Part shown: piece by piece, positions 36,869 to 46,159 of the stretch | How positions within the stretch are numbered: the stretch's first letter is position 1 | How the letters are laid out: the number at the start of each line of letters is the position of its first letter | Source: Bacillota bacterium | GTDB lineage: Bacteria > Bacillota > Sulfobacillia > JACIYH01 | Direction: 5' to 3' | NCBI GenBank assembly: GCA_030019365.1 | Contig: JASEFA010000001.1 | Span: forward strand, 186,001-250,000 | Length of the DNA: 64,000 nucleotides | Position numbers and translations under genes: made by a program | Notes under the pieces: generated by a model | Told to the model about the DNA's origin: nothing | Databases searched by the model: none | Seen by the model: the letters and a program-made list of their open reading frames with translations, nothing else

Positions 36869-38101
36869 TTGAAGAGATTCTTACCGGTCATCCTGGCAGT
36901 GCTGGCGGCTCTTCCGTGGCTGGTGTGTCGGTTACTGGGCCTTCATTTCATCCCACCGGTGACGGCGGCAATTTCCGGGATGGCCATCCTGGGTGCGGCT
37001 TTCCTGCTTTCGTGGGCCGCCGAGGTCGCGCAGCTGGAGATCTCGGCCGCCCTGGCAGTGGCCATCCTGGCCCTGATCGCGGTACTCCCCGAGTATGCGG
37101 TAGACATGTACTTCGCCTGGATGGCGGGCAAGGATCCCACCTACACCCAGTATGCGGCCGCCAACATGACGGGGGCGAACCGGCTGCTCATCGGGTTGGG
37201 CTGGAGCACCGTCCTCCTGCTTTACTGGTGGAAGACCAAGCGGCCCGTGCTCCACTTTGAGAGGAAGGACGCCGTGGAGCTGGGGGCGCTGGTGGTCGCC
37301 ACGGTGTACTGCTTCCTGCTGCCCATCAAGGGTACTCTCTCCCTGCTGGATACCGTCATCCTCATCGCGGTCTTCGTCATGTATATCCGGGCCACTTCCA
37401 AGCAGGGGGTGGAGGAGCCCGAGTTGATCGGTCCGGCCGAGGCACTGTCCACCCTGGCCAGGAGGCCCCGGCGGACTGCCACCGTGGCCATGTTCCTGTA
37501 TGCCGCCTTCGCCATCTTGATGTCCGCCGAACCCTTCGCCGAAGGCCTGGTCCACACCGGCACCATGTTGGGCATCGACGAGTTTTTCCTGGTGCAGTGG
37601 TTGGCGCCCCTGGCTTCCGAGGCCCCCGAGTTCATCGTGGCGGCCCTCTTTGCCCTGCAGGGCCGGGGCCAACTGGGCGTGCGGGCCATGATTTCCTCGA
37701 AGGTCAACCAGTGGACGCTGCTCATCGGGATGCTTCCCCTGTGCTATGCCATCTCCCACGGCAGCATAAGCGCCATGGTCCTCGATCATCGCCAGGTGCA
37801 GGAGGTCCTCCTCACCGTGGCCCAGAGTGCCTTCGCCATCGCGGTGCTGGCCAAGATGGACTACACCGTCACCTCGGCGGTGGCCCTCATGGTGCTGTTC
37901 CTCAGCCAGCTGTTCACGCCCCACCTGCACATGTTCTTCAGTGGGTTGTACCTGGCGCTGACGGTGGGCCTGCTCATCGTGCAGAGGCAGCGGCTGGCCG
38001 GAGTGGTCATGGCGGTGGGGAGTGTGCTGCGCCCCGTGCCGGTGGCCGTCGGGGATAAGGAAAAGGGAGCACTCCAGCCCGAGCAGGCCCGCCTCCCTTA
38101 G
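36869..38101 (+). CDS. CaCA-type cation exchanger, copy 1
   Basis: 410-residue membrane antiporter of the Ca2+/cation exchanger superfamily, about 11 hydrophobic segments. The two inverted alpha repeats carry the acidic motifs AVLPEYAVDMYFAWM (first) and LASEAPEFIVAALFAL (second), where Glu and Asp bind the metal. TTG start at 36869 with GGGGGAGG eight bases upstream. A Mn2+ riboswitch upstream suggests Mn2+ (perhaps also Ca2+) export; that is inference from the riboswitch. It is over 90% identical to copy 2 by eye. Confidence 0.85.
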   Translation: MKRFLPVILAVLAALPWLVCRLLGLHFIPPVTAAISGMAILGAAFLLSWAAEVAQLEISAALAVAILALIAVLPEYAVDMYFAWMAGKDPTYTQYAAANMTGANRLLIGLGWSTVLLLYWWKTKRPVLHFERKDAVELGALVVATVYCFLLPIKGTLSLLDTVILIAVFVMYIRATSKQGVEEPELIGPAEALSTLARRPRRTATVAMFLYAAFAILMSAEPFAEGLVHTGTMLGIDEFFLVQWLAPLASEAPEFIVAALFALQGRGQLGVRAMISSKVNQWTLLIGMLPLCYAISHGSISAMVLDHRQVQEVLLTVAQSAFAIAVLAKMDYTVTSAVALMVLFLSQLFTPHLHMFFSGLYLALTVGLLIVQRQRLAGVVMAVGSVLRPVPVAVGDKEKGALQPEQARLP

Positions 38102-38217
38102 ACTGCAATCTGGCCCCGGTGTCGCTGGTGAGGTTTCTCCCCCTGGAGGGCTGGGGCGACTGCACCTCTGTCGCTCAGCGCTGGGAAAGGTTGTATGAGA
38201 AGTGTGACGTGCGGTTC

Positions 38218-38247
38218 TTGACGATTTCGTGCGGAATGTGATATCAA
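38218..38247 (+). promoter_or_regulatory. Promoter of the second CaCA exchanger
   Basis: TTGACG (38218-38223), an 18-bp spacer and TATCAA (38242-38247), the same layout as before copy 1 although much of the spacer differs. Confidence 0.65.
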
Positions 38248-38254
38248 TTGTGCC

Positions 38255-38340
38255 GAAGGGGAGTAGCCCCCCGCGGAGCGGGGCGCCGGGGCCGTCAGCA
38301 CGGAGTCTATCCCGGTCACGGCGGAAAGAGCGAGACCTTC
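38255..38340 (+). ncRNA. yybP-ykoY (Mn2+) riboswitch, copy 2
   Basis: Same motif order as copy 1: GAAGGGGAGTAGCC, GC hairpin, GCCGTCAGCACGG, AGAGCGAGACCTTC, with GAAGG/CCTTC P1. Both are 86 nt. Just downstream, GGCCCGGGAGGCC followed by TTTTTT (38353-38371) looks like an intrinsic terminator, so control may be by antitermination. Copy 1 lacks the clear T-tract. Confidence 0.85.
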
Positions 38341-38352
38341 CAGGCTTTTTTG

Positions 38353-38371
38353 GCCCGGGAGGCCTTTTTTC
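38353..38371 (+). terminator. Terminator-like element of riboswitch copy 2
   Basis: GGCC-cggga-GGCC followed by a T-run directly after the aptamer. The stem is short (4 bp, possibly extended by flanking A/T pairs across the two T-runs), so it could act as the regulated terminator of the expression platform. Confidence 0.5.
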
Positions 38372-38482
38372 TTAACCCCGGCCTTTCTCCTCTGCGGTGG
38401 CACCATTATCGGGAGAGCCGCCCACGACGGCTTGCCGTTGCCACTGCCGATAAAGAGGTTCATCTCAGGGGAGGTGCGGGGT

Positions 38483-39712
38483 TTGAAGAGGTTTCTGCCG
38501 GTGGTCCTGTCAGCGCTGGCGGCTCTTCCGTGGCTGGTGTGTCGGTTACTGGGCCTTCATTTCATCCCACCGGTGACGGCGGCACTTTCCGGGATGGCCA
38601 TCCTGGGTGCGGCTTTCCTGCTTTCGTGGGCCGCCGAGGTCGCGCAGCTGGAGATCTCGGCCGCCCTGGCAGTGGCCATCCTGGCCCTGATCGCTGTGCT
38701 CCCCGAATACTCGGTAGACATGTACTTCGCCTGGATGGCGGGCAAGGATCCCACCTACACCCAGTATGCGGCTGCCAACATGACGGGGGCGAACCGGCTG
38801 CTCATCGGGTTGGGCTGGAGCACCGTGCTCCTGCTTTACTGGTGGAAGACCAAGCGGCCCGTGCTCCACTTTGAGAGGAAGGACGCCGTGGAGCTGGGGG
38901 CCCTGGTGGTTGCCACGGTGTACTGCTTCCTGCTGCCCATCAAGGGTACCCTGTCCCTGCTGGACACCGTTGTGCTCATCGCCCTCTTCGTCATGTATAT
39001 CCGGGCCACTTCCAGGCAGGGGGTGGAGGAGCCCGAGTTGATCGGCCCGGCCGAGGCACTGTCCACCCTGGCCAGGAGGCCCCGGCGGACTGCCACCGTG
39101 GCCATGTTCCTGTATGCCGCCTTCGCCATCCTGATGTCCGCAGAGTGCTTCGCCGAGGGTCTGGTTGACACCGGGGCCATGTTGGGCATCGACGAGTTTT
39201 TCCTGGTGCAGTGGCTGGCGCCCCTGGCTTCCGAGGCGCCCGAGTTCATCGTGGCGGCCCTCTTTGCCCTGCAGGGTCGCGGCCAACTGGGCGTGCGGGC
39301 CATGATTTCCTCAAAGGTCAACCAGTGGACGCTGCTCATCGGGATGCTTCCCCTGTGCTATGCCATCTCGCACGGGAGCATCCATGCCATGGTCCTCGAT
39401 CATCGCCAGGTGCAGGAGATCCTCCTCACCGTGGCCCAGAGCGCCTTCGCCATCGCGGTGCTGGCAAAGATGGACTACACCGTCACCTCGGCGGTGGCCC
39501 TCATGGTGCTGTTCCTCAGCCAGTTATTCGTGCCCTCGCTGCACCTCTTCTTCAGCATCCTGTATCTGGTGCTGACGGTGGGCCTGCTCATCGTGCAGAG
39601 GCAGCGGCTGGCCGGAGTCGCCATGGCGGTGGGCAACATCCTGCGTCCCGTGCCCGCTCCCGCCGAAGAGAAAGGCGCCGCGCTTCAGCCCGGACAGGCC
39701 CGGCTGCCCTAG
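38483..39712 (+). CDS. CaCA-type cation exchanger, copy 2
   Basis: 409 residues, tandem paralogue of the gene before it, with the same alpha-repeat motifs (AVLPEYSVDMYFAWM and LASEAPEFIVAALFAL). Differences are concentrated at the N-terminus, around residues 225-240 (ECFAEGLVDTGAM versus EPFAEGLVHTGTM) and in the C-terminal tail. TTG start at 38483 with GGGGAGG upstream. As for copy 1, Mn2+ export is suggested by the upstream riboswitch. The duplicated unit includes promoter, riboswitch and gene. Confidence 0.85.
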   Translation: MKRFLPVVLSALAALPWLVCRLLGLHFIPPVTAALSGMAILGAAFLLSWAAEVAQLEISAALAVAILALIAVLPEYSVDMYFAWMAGKDPTYTQYAAANMTGANRLLIGLGWSTVLLLYWWKTKRPVLHFERKDAVELGALVVATVYCFLLPIKGTLSLLDTVVLIALFVMYIRATSRQGVEEPELIGPAEALSTLARRPRRTATVAMFLYAAFAILMSAECFAEGLVDTGAMLGIDEFFLVQWLAPLASEAPEFIVAALFALQGRGQLGVRAMISSKVNQWTLLIGMLPLCYAISHGSIHAMVLDHRQVQEILLTVAQSAFAIAVLAKMDYTVTSAVALMVLFLSQLFVPSLHLFFSILYLVLTVGLLIVQRQRLAGVAMAVGNILRPVPAPAEEKGAALQPGQARLP

Positions 39713-39840
39713 GCCAGACGGCGCGCTCTTATCCGGCGTGTGCGGCCAGACGGGCAGCGAACTCCGCGAACGACTCCACGGCTGGGGGTGCCGCCAGGGT
39801 GAAGGTTCTCCGGAGATCGCCGGGGGTGCCAGCGGGGTGG

Positions 39841-40263
39841 CTACTCGGGGAGGGCGCGGTGGGCAAGCCCCAGGGCGACGTCGTCCAGGTGCAGGAGACC
39901 CACCCCGGCGAACACGGCCACCGCCAGATGCTCCCCTCCTTTAGCCACGCCGATCTTGCCTCCCACGTTGAGTCCCATTGCCCGGCCGCCCAATTGCGCC
40001 ATGGCTTCACGGGTGGCGCCCGCCACCGCCCCCAGGTGCAGGTGGGTGTCGCGGATGACGCCTTCCCGCTTGGCGGCCACCAGGGCCCTCTCCACCGCCC
40101 TGGCGATGGTGGCGTAGAACTCGCCTCCGAAGTCCACCGCCACCGCGCGCACTCCCTGCCCGGCAAGGCTGTGCTTCAACTCGCCCTCCTCCTCGCGGGA
40201 GGCGGAGAGGGCCATGCGGATGGCCGCCCGGGCCACGGTGAGGTTATCCGGTTTGGTTGACAT
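39841..40263 (-). CDS. hutP: HutP, anti-termination protein of histidine utilisation
   Basis: 140-residue RNA-binding regulator that, with histidine and Mg2+, prevents termination in the hut leader of Bacillus. The family core is clear: GVIRDTHLHLGAVAGATREAM (the metal-binding histidines of HutP lie here) and RAMGLNVGGKIGVAKGGEHLAVAVFAGVGLLHLDDVALGLAHRAL (first part LNVGGKIG conserved). ATG 40263 has a G-rich stretch upstream. It is not next to hut genes; hutU lies 18 kb away at 58613. Confidence 0.9.
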   Translation of the reverse strand: MSTKPDNLTVARAAIRMALSASREEEGELKHSLAGQGVRAVAVDFGGEFYATIARAVERALVAAKREGVIRDTHLHLGAVAGATREAMAQLGGRAMGLNVGGKIGVAKGGEHLAVAVFAGVGLLHLDDVALGLAHRALPE

Positions 40264-40303
40264 TGACTGCACTGCACCCCCCATGGGGATCGCCGCGGAA
40301 CGG

Positions 40304-41569
40304 CTACGGGTCCGCCGGGCCGGCGGGGACCTGGGTGCCGGCCGGCTGGGAACAGGCTGATACGGGAGCGGTGCGGGCCTGTACGGCAGACAGGCCGGCG
40401 CTGTACCACAGGGAAGTGAAGCCCAGCAGGGCGCCGCCCAGGAACGTGGCGCCCGGACCCCACGCCGCCCACAGGAGCCCCCCGGTCAAGGGGACGAGCA
40501 CGCCGGCGATGTGGTTCACCGTCCCCCCGGCCGCCAGGGTGGAGGGCACGTCCTCGGGCGGGGCGATCCTGGCCAGGTGGCTGGAGATGGCTATTTCGAA
40601 TCCGAACAGGGCGCTGTCCAGGATGTAAACAAGGTAGAGCAGGCGCGGGTAGGGGAGAAACCCGTAGGCCAGGAACAGGGGGACGAGGATGGCATAGTTC
40701 AGCATGAGGCTGCGCTGCTCACCCCACCGGTCGATGAGTCGCCCCAGGAGGGGACGGGTGAGGATGGCCACCACGTTGGAGATGGCCAGCAGTATCATCA
40801 TGACCGTGACCGGGGTGTGGTAAAGCTTGACCAGGGCGAAGGCGGCGAAGGTCATGTACATGTGACGGCGGGAGCCGGCCAGGAAGGTGAGCACGTAGTA
40901 GGACATGTAGGCCCGCCGGAATACCAGGGGGCGGCGGAGGCGACCGCCGCCGTCGGCCCGGCGGGAAAGGAGCACCAGGGCCCCGGCGCAGGCTGCGGCG
41001 GCGCCCACGGCGAAGAAGGCGCTGTAGTTGTAAAAGCCCAGCCCCCGGGTGAGGAGCAGCACCACCCCCATGGCCAGGAGGGAGGCGCCTGCGGTGACCG
41101 AGTTCACCTGGCCCAGCCGGGTGGCCCTTTCCTGGGGGGAGGCTATGCGCAGCACCATGGCCGACTGCAGGGGGTAGAAGAGGTGGAATCCCACCGATAC
41201 CACCAGGGTGGCCACGATGAGGTGCCAGAAGGTGCTGGTGAGGGCGTAGAGCGAGAGGCCGAGGGCGGCGATGAACAGGGTCAGGGCCGTGAACGTGGAC
41301 TGGCGGAAGAATACGGCGGCTGCCCCCAGCACCACGGTGAGGAGCCCCGGTATCTCCCGGATGCTCTCCACCGCCCCCAACTGCTCGGGCCCGATCCCCA
41401 GCACCTCGGCCACGAAGTTGGGGTAGACGCCCCGCTGTATGCCCAGGGCGAACTCCAGGGCCAGGGTGGCGAGAGCCACGCTGCGGAACTCCCTGGCGAT
41501 AGAGGATCCCTTCGGGAGCCGGGTTTGGGCGGTGGTCGATGATTGACCCGCGCGGGTGAAATGACGCAT
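40304..41569 (-). CDS. MFS transporter
   Basis: 421-residue permease with about 12 hydrophobic segments. Less typical of the superfamily than the 29390 gene, but TRPLLGRLIDRWGEQRSLML is a clear loop 8-9 signature (G-x-L-x-D-x-x-G-x-x), and ATRLGQVNSVTAGASLLAMGVVLLL fits TM4-5. The N-terminus (about 25 residues) is polar. ATG at 41569 has only a weak site upstream. It lies 40 bp after hutP on the same strand, so hutP and this gene could share a transcript, which would fit a histidine or urocanate transporter; the sequence does not prove it. Confidence 0.78.
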   Translation of the reverse strand: MRHFTRAGQSSTTAQTRLPKGSSIAREFRSVALATLALEFALGIQRGVYPNFVAEVLGIGPEQLGAVESIREIPGLLTVVLGAAAVFFRQSTFTALTLFIAALGLSLYALTSTFWHLIVATLVVSVGFHLFYPLQSAMVLRIASPQERATRLGQVNSVTAGASLLAMGVVLLLTRGLGFYNYSAFFAVGAAAACAGALVLLSRRADGGGRLRRPLVFRRAYMSYYVLTFLAGSRRHMYMTFAAFALVKLYHTPVTVMMILLAISNVVAILTRPLLGRLIDRWGEQRSLMLNYAILVPLFLAYGFLPYPRLLYLVYILDSALFGFEIAISSHLARIAPPEDVPSTLAAGGTVNHIAGVLVPLTGGLLWAAWGPGATFLGGALLGFTSLWYSAGLSAVQARTAPVSACSQPAGTQVPAGPADP

Positions 41570-41593
41570 ACCGGAATGTTCGCCGCCCGGGTT

Positions 41594-43939
41594 TCAATCC
41601 CTGTCCGGGGGCGGGAAGAGGCGCCGGTATTCTTCCATACTCAGGAATACCTCGCGGGGCCGGGTGCCGTCATAGGCGCTCACGAACCCGCGTGCCTCCA
41701 TCATGTCGATGAGACGGGCGGCCCTGGTGTATCCCACCCGCAGGCGTCGCTGCAGCAGGGATGCCGAGGCCTGCCGGGCCTCAACCACCACCCGTACCGC
41801 CTGGGGGAACATGTCGTCCTCCATCTCGGGGGCATGGTCGCCCGTTTCCACCTGCAGGATGCCCTGGTCGTACTGGGGACTGGCCTGAGCCGCGCAGTGC
41901 TTCACCAGGGCTTCCAGCTCCTGCTCGGAGATGTATGCCCCCTGGGCGCGGATGGGCTTGGAGGCTCCCATGGGCAGGAAGAGCATGTCGCCGCGGCCCA
42001 CCAGGCGCTCGGCCCCGGGCATGTCCAGCACGATGCGGGAGTCCACCTGGGATGCCACGGCGAAAGCCACCCGAGAGGGGATGTTGGCCTTGATGGTGCC
42101 CGTGACCACGTCGGCGGACGGCCGCTGGGTGGCCATGACCAGGTGGATGCCGGCCGCACGTCCCATCTGGGCCAGGCGCTGGACGGCCTCCTCCAGTTCC
42201 ACCGGGGCGACGGCCACCAGGTCGGCCAGCTCGTCGATCACCACCACGATGAAGGGGAGGGCGGCGGAGGGGTTGCCGTCCTTGACCATGGCCTGGTTGT
42301 ACCGGCCGATGTCGCGAACGCCCGCGTCGGCGAACAGGCGCCAGCGCTGCACCATCTCCTCGACCACCCAGCGCAGGACTCCGGCTGCCTTCTTGGGGTC
42401 GGCCACTACCGGCGCCAGCAGATGGGGAATACCGTCGAAGACGCTCAGCTCTACCACCTTGGGATCGACCAGGATGAACTTCACCTCGTGGGGACGGGCC
42501 TTGAAGAGGATGCTGGAGATGATGGCGTTCAGGCACACGCTCTTTCCCGAACCGGTGGCCCCGGCGATGAGGAGATGGAGGAGGCTGTCCAGGGTGGGGA
42601 CGACGGGCCGGCCGGCCACGTCCTTGCCCAGGGCGATGGTGAGGGGCGAGGGGGACTGGGTGAACTCGGGGCTTTCCAGCACGTCACGCAGGGTGACCAT
42701 GGATATCTGGCGGTTGGGCACCTCGACGCCGATGGCGGACTTGCCGGGGATGCGGGGCTCGATGCGCACGTCGGCAGCGGCCAGGGAGAGGGCGATGTCG
42801 TCGGCCAGGGTGGTGATGCGGGAAACCTTGACCCCCGGTCCGGGATGAACCTCAAAGCGAGTGACGGCGGGGCCCCGGCTCACCTCCACCACCTTGGCTT
42901 TCACCCCGAAGGAGGCCAGGGTTTCCTCGATCAGGCGGGCCTTGTCGGCGATCTCCCGATCGCCGCGGGGAGCCCGCTCGCGGGGTCCCTTCTCCAGGAG
43001 GTTGAGGGGTGGCGGCTGGTAGAGCTGCAGGTCCAGGGTCAGCTGGCGCTCGTCGGGCCCCCGGGCCCCCCGCCGGACGGCAGGGTGGGAGCCGGAGACC
43101 GAGAGTGTTGCCCCCGGGGCGGCGGTCTTAGCTCGGTCCGCCACCAGCTCCGGCGGCGAAGTGGCAGCCGCTGAGGCGGTGGGGGCAGCGCCGGGTGGCG
43201 GTGCGGGCGGCGGCACGGGCGACAGGGCGGGCAGGGCCGGGATCACAGGGAGCTCGCCGGCCGCTGGCGAGGCAATCTGGGGCGGTTCGGGTGCTTCCGG
43301 CACCTCCACGAAGAAGACCCGGCGCAGGCCGCGGGCCAGCCAGCTCCAGGCCCGCACACCCAGGCGGGCAGTCCGGGCAGCCAGTCTGAGGGACCCGGCC
43401 ACGGTGGCGCCCGTGAGGGCCAGGGTGCTGGCCAGAGCAGCCGCGCCTCCCACCACCCAGGCACCCAGGCTGCCGAAGGCACGGGTGAGGCCCAGCCAGA
43501 CCGTGCGGCCCAGCACGCCTCCCCCCATGCCCAGTCGGGCGGCTTCCCACTCCTGCCCGCCGGCGAAACGATTTCCCGAGAGGGCCCAGGCATGCATGGC
43601 CGCCGCCACCAGGAGGAGCAGCCCGGCGGCGCCCAGCCACCGCCGGGCTCCTGCGAAGCCGCGGTGGCGCCACACCAGGCCAGCCCCCAGCAGGAGCAGG
43701 GCGGCCACCAGGCCGTAGGAAGCATCCCCCAGCAGAAGGCGCAGGATGCGCTTCAGCCAGATACCCACCGGGCCGGCGGACGAGGGGAGGGTGAGGGCAA
43801 TCAGCACCAGGCCCCCTGCTACCAGGGAGGCGATGCCCCAGAGGTCGTAGTGCAGGGCGTCGCGCGCCGGTCCGCCCCGATCCGGCTCTCTCCTCCTCTG
43901 CTTTCGTACCCGACTGGTGCTGGCGCTCTGGCGGCTCAA
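41594..43939 (-). CDS. ftsK: FtsK/SpoIIIE DNA translocase
   Basis: DNA pump that clears chromosome from the septum (division or sporulation). About 781 residues. Four membrane segments in the first ~190 residues, then a Pro/Ala-rich linker to about residue 300. The motor has GATGSGKSVCLN (Walker A, about 456-467) and IVVVIDELADLV (Walker B, about 560-571), with MATQRPSADVVTG downstream. The C-terminal gamma winged helix that reads KOPS/SRS sites is present (LLQRRLRVGYTRAARLIDMM). TTG 43939 with GGGGGG six bases upstream is preferred; TTG 44017 would add 26 residues. It lies downstream of tepA-ylzJ, as in Bacillus, where this gene is spoIIIE. Confidence 0.93.
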   Translation of the reverse strand: MSRQSASTSRVRKQRRREPDRGGPARDALHYDLWGIASLVAGGLVLIALTLPSSAGPVGIWLKRILRLLLGDASYGLVAALLLLGAGLVWRHRGFAGARRWLGAAGLLLLVAAAMHAWALSGNRFAGGQEWEAARLGMGGGVLGRTVWLGLTRAFGSLGAWVVGGAAALASTLALTGATVAGSLRLAARTARLGVRAWSWLARGLRRVFFVEVPEAPEPPQIASPAAGELPVIPALPALSPVPPPAPPPGAAPTASAAATSPPELVADRAKTAAPGATLSVSGSHPAVRRGARGPDERQLTLDLQLYQPPPLNLLEKGPRERAPRGDREIADKARLIEETLASFGVKAKVVEVSRGPAVTRFEVHPGPGVKVSRITTLADDIALSLAAADVRIEPRIPGKSAIGVEVPNRQISMVTLRDVLESPEFTQSPSPLTIALGKDVAGRPVVPTLDSLLHLLIAGATGSGKSVCLNAIISSILFKARPHEVKFILVDPKVVELSVFDGIPHLLAPVVADPKKAAGVLRWVVEEMVQRWRLFADAGVRDIGRYNQAMVKDGNPSAALPFIVVVIDELADLVAVAPVELEEAVQRLAQMGRAAGIHLVMATQRPSADVVTGTIKANIPSRVAFAVASQVDSRIVLDMPGAERLVGRGDMLFLPMGASKPIRAQGAYISEQELEALVKHCAAQASPQYDQGILQVETGDHAPEMEDDMFPQAVRVVVEARQASASLLQRRLRVGYTRAARLIDMMEARGFVSAYDGTRPREVFLSMEEYRRLFPPPDRD

Positions 43940-44025
43940 CTCGGTCCCCCCAATATATGTTCGCCCCGGCTCTCCGGATTCCTGCCACCTATCGCCTCCC
44001 GTCCCAGTTGTACCCAAGAACCCCC

Positions 44026-44853
44026 TCAGAGGGGGCGGAGATAGGTGCTGGCCAGGGTGAGGATGCCCGCCGCCCAGCAGTAGTACGCGAAGGGCTGCAG
44101 GCGCCCCTGCCGGACCAGGCCCAGCATCCAGCGCACGCTCGCCACTCCCACCAGCGTGGCGGTGAGCGTTCCCACCACCAGCGGTGGCGCGGGGATGGTC
44201 AGTCCCCCGCTCCGCAGCACATCCAGGGCGTCCACGGCGGCGGCACCCAGGATGGCGGGGACGGAGAGCAGGAAGGAAAAGCGGGCAGCGGCGTCTGGTT
44301 CCAGCCCGGCGGCCAGCGCGGCAGCGATGGTGAGCCCGGAGCGGGAAAGGCCGGGTACGATGGCCAGCCCCTGGGCCGTGCCCACCAGGAGGGCCTGGCG
44401 TCCCCTCACCTCCAGGAGACGGGTGCGCCCCCGCAGGAGAGAGGGGGTAACGGCCAGGATGAGGCCGGTGAGGAGCAGGGCCCAGGCCGCCGCCCGGGGA
44501 GAGGCAAAGAGCTTCTCGAAGAAATCCTTGCCGGCCAGCCCGATCACCCCGGTGGGGATGAGGGCGACCACGATCATGGCCAGGAGCCGGCGCTCGCTCC
44601 CGCGCCGGCGCAGGCGCCTGCTTCCCGGCGGGGGACGTCCCACCAGCGCGCCCAGGAGGGCTCTCACGTCGGGCCAGAGGGCAATCAGGACGGCCAGCAG
44701 GGTACCCAGATGGACGGCCACCTCAAACGTCAGCCCGGGCATCTTCAATCCGGTCAGACTCTGCAGGATGACCAGGTGCCCGGAGCTGGAGACGGGAAGG
44801 AACTCGGTCAGGCCCTGAACGATTCCCAGGATCGCGGCCCAGGTGAGGGACAC
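44026..44853 (-). CDS. uppP: Undecaprenyl-diphosphatase UppP (BacA)
   Basis: Membrane enzyme that dephosphorylates undecaprenyl pyrophosphate to recycle the cell-wall lipid carrier; also gives bacitracin resistance. About 275 residues. The active-site motifs are IVQGLTEFLPVSSSGHL near the N-terminus and VPGLSRSGLTIAAALAAG near residue 170. GTG at 44853 is preferred because GGGGGGTGG lies just upstream; ATG 44868 would place that G-run inside the gene. It starts 31 bp after the YkvI-like gene stop. Confidence 0.95.
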   Translation of the reverse strand: MSLTWAAILGIVQGLTEFLPVSSSGHLVILQSLTGLKMPGLTFEVAVHLGTLLAVLIALWPDVRALLGALVGRPPPGSRRLRRRGSERRLLAMIVVALIPTGVIGLAGKDFFEKLFASPRAAAWALLLTGLILAVTPSLLRGRTRLLEVRGRQALLVGTAQGLAIVPGLSRSGLTIAAALAAGLEPDAAARFSFLLSVPAILGAAAVDALDVLRSGGLTIPAPPLVVGTLTATLVGVASVRWMLGLVRQGRLQPFAYYCWAAGILTLASTYLRPL

Positions 44854-44883
44854 GTCGCCACCCCCCATCCGGCAACGGCCCCA

Positions 44884-46098
44884 TTATAACCTGCGGGTAC
44901 GCCAGAGGGCTACGGGTAGTGCGAGGAGGACCAGCAAACCCACGTAACCCGCCAGGGGATAGATGGTCACCACCAGGCGGGGGAAGCCCAGACGGCTGGC
45001 CACCAGCGCCAGGAGGCCCATCCCCACCAGTGACGCCGCCCTTCCCCTGCTGCCCCGGGGCCGGGCGGTACCACCCAGGGACAGGGCGGTGGTACCCCTG
45101 GCCCCGCGGGAAGGGCCAGCCCCGCCGGCCCGCCCGGAGGAGCCGTCACCCCCGGGCCGCCGGGGGGTGGAGGTCAGACGCCGCTCCAGGGCGAAGAGGT
45201 TGGCCACCGCCGTGGTGTATATTTCGGCGAAGAGAACCAGGGCGTACCCGGTGCGGGCCCAGGGCGGCAGGGTTGCCGCCGCCTCCAGCATGGGGATGGC
45301 CATGCCGGCCGACGAGGGGAGGCTGCTCAGCACGCCCAGGTGCACGACCAGAGCGGCAGCGCCCAGTCCCAGTCCGCCCAGGATGCCTCCCGCCGCCACC
45401 GTGCGGAAGGAGCGGGTGCTGGCGCCCAGGGGAGCCAGCACTCCCAGGGAGAGGAACAGGTTATACGAGGCGTAGAGGACGGTGGCCACCGCCAGGGAGG
45501 GGTGGGCGGCTGCCCCCGGCTGCCACCACGTCCACCCCGGCCACATGCCCCGGGCCAGGACGCTGGAGGCGGAGACCGCCAGCACGGAGGTGACCAGCAC
45601 GGGTACCACCACCCGGTTGGCCGCCACCACCCCCCGCAACCCGAACGCCACCGTCCCCACGGCGGCCACCACCAGGACCGCCGACCCCAGCCAGCTGGCC
45701 AGGCCCAGATGCTCCTGGAACAGGGCTCCCGAGCCGGCGGTCATCACGGCGGTGCCCCCGAACAGCAGGAAGGCCATGGCCCCGTCCAGGACCCTTCCCG
45801 CCACCGGTCCCCCCAGGGTGAGGAGGGCATCCCCAAAGGAGGCAGCCCGCGTGCGCCTCCCCAGCTCGCACATGGCCGCGCCTCCGGCCATGAGGAGCAG
45901 GGCAGCCCCCATCACGCCAGCCGTACCCAGTCGCCCGAAATGGCTGAAGAAGCGCAGCACTTCCTGTCCGGAAGCGAAGCCGGCCCCCACCACCGTCCCC
46001 ATGTACGTGGCCGCTATCCCCCAGACCGAGGGCCCGGGCGGGTGCGATGGCGGGCTGCCGGGGCGCTGGTGATGTTGCCTCAGGATGGCACCCCCCAT
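44884..46098 (-). CDS. YkvI-like membrane transporter
   Basis: 404 residues, ten or eleven hydrophobic segments. The start IAATYMGTVVGAGFASGQEVLRFF is the mark of the YkvI family (APC superfamily, LeuT-like fold), with the G-A-G-F-A-S-G substrate loop in TM1. A Gly/Arg/Pro-rich insertion (about 310-350) separates the last two helices from the rest and is probably a cytoplasmic loop. Substrate unknown. It is the middle gene of the tepA-ylzJ-ykvI-uppP-ftsK set on the minus strand. The first ~25 residues are Pro/His-rich, so the true start may be later. Confidence 0.82.
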   Translation of the reverse strand: MGGAILRQHHQRPGSPPSHPPGPSVWGIAATYMGTVVGAGFASGQEVLRFFSHFGRLGTAGVMGAALLLMAGGAAMCELGRRTRAASFGDALLTLGGPVAGRVLDGAMAFLLFGGTAVMTAGSGALFQEHLGLASWLGSAVLVVAAVGTVAFGLRGVVAANRVVVPVLVTSVLAVSASSVLARGMWPGWTWWQPGAAAHPSLAVATVLYASYNLFLSLGVLAPLGASTRSFRTVAAGGILGGLGLGAAALVVHLGVLSSLPSSAGMAIPMLEAAATLPPWARTGYALVLFAEIYTTAVANLFALERRLTSTPRRPGGDGSSGRAGGAGPSRGARGTTALSLGGTARPRGSRGRAASLVGMGLLALVASRLGFPRLVVTIYPLAGYVGLLVLLALPVALWRTRRL

Positions 46099-46159
46099 GG
46101 CGATTGTAGGCCCGCGCCGGGCCCGGTATTCAGCGCAGGAGCTTACCCCCGCCCGGTAT

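Noticed and set aside
42529-42848. Overlapping frames within ftsK as a separate gene
   Set aside because: They are alternative frames of the motor domain, which is intact in its own frame.
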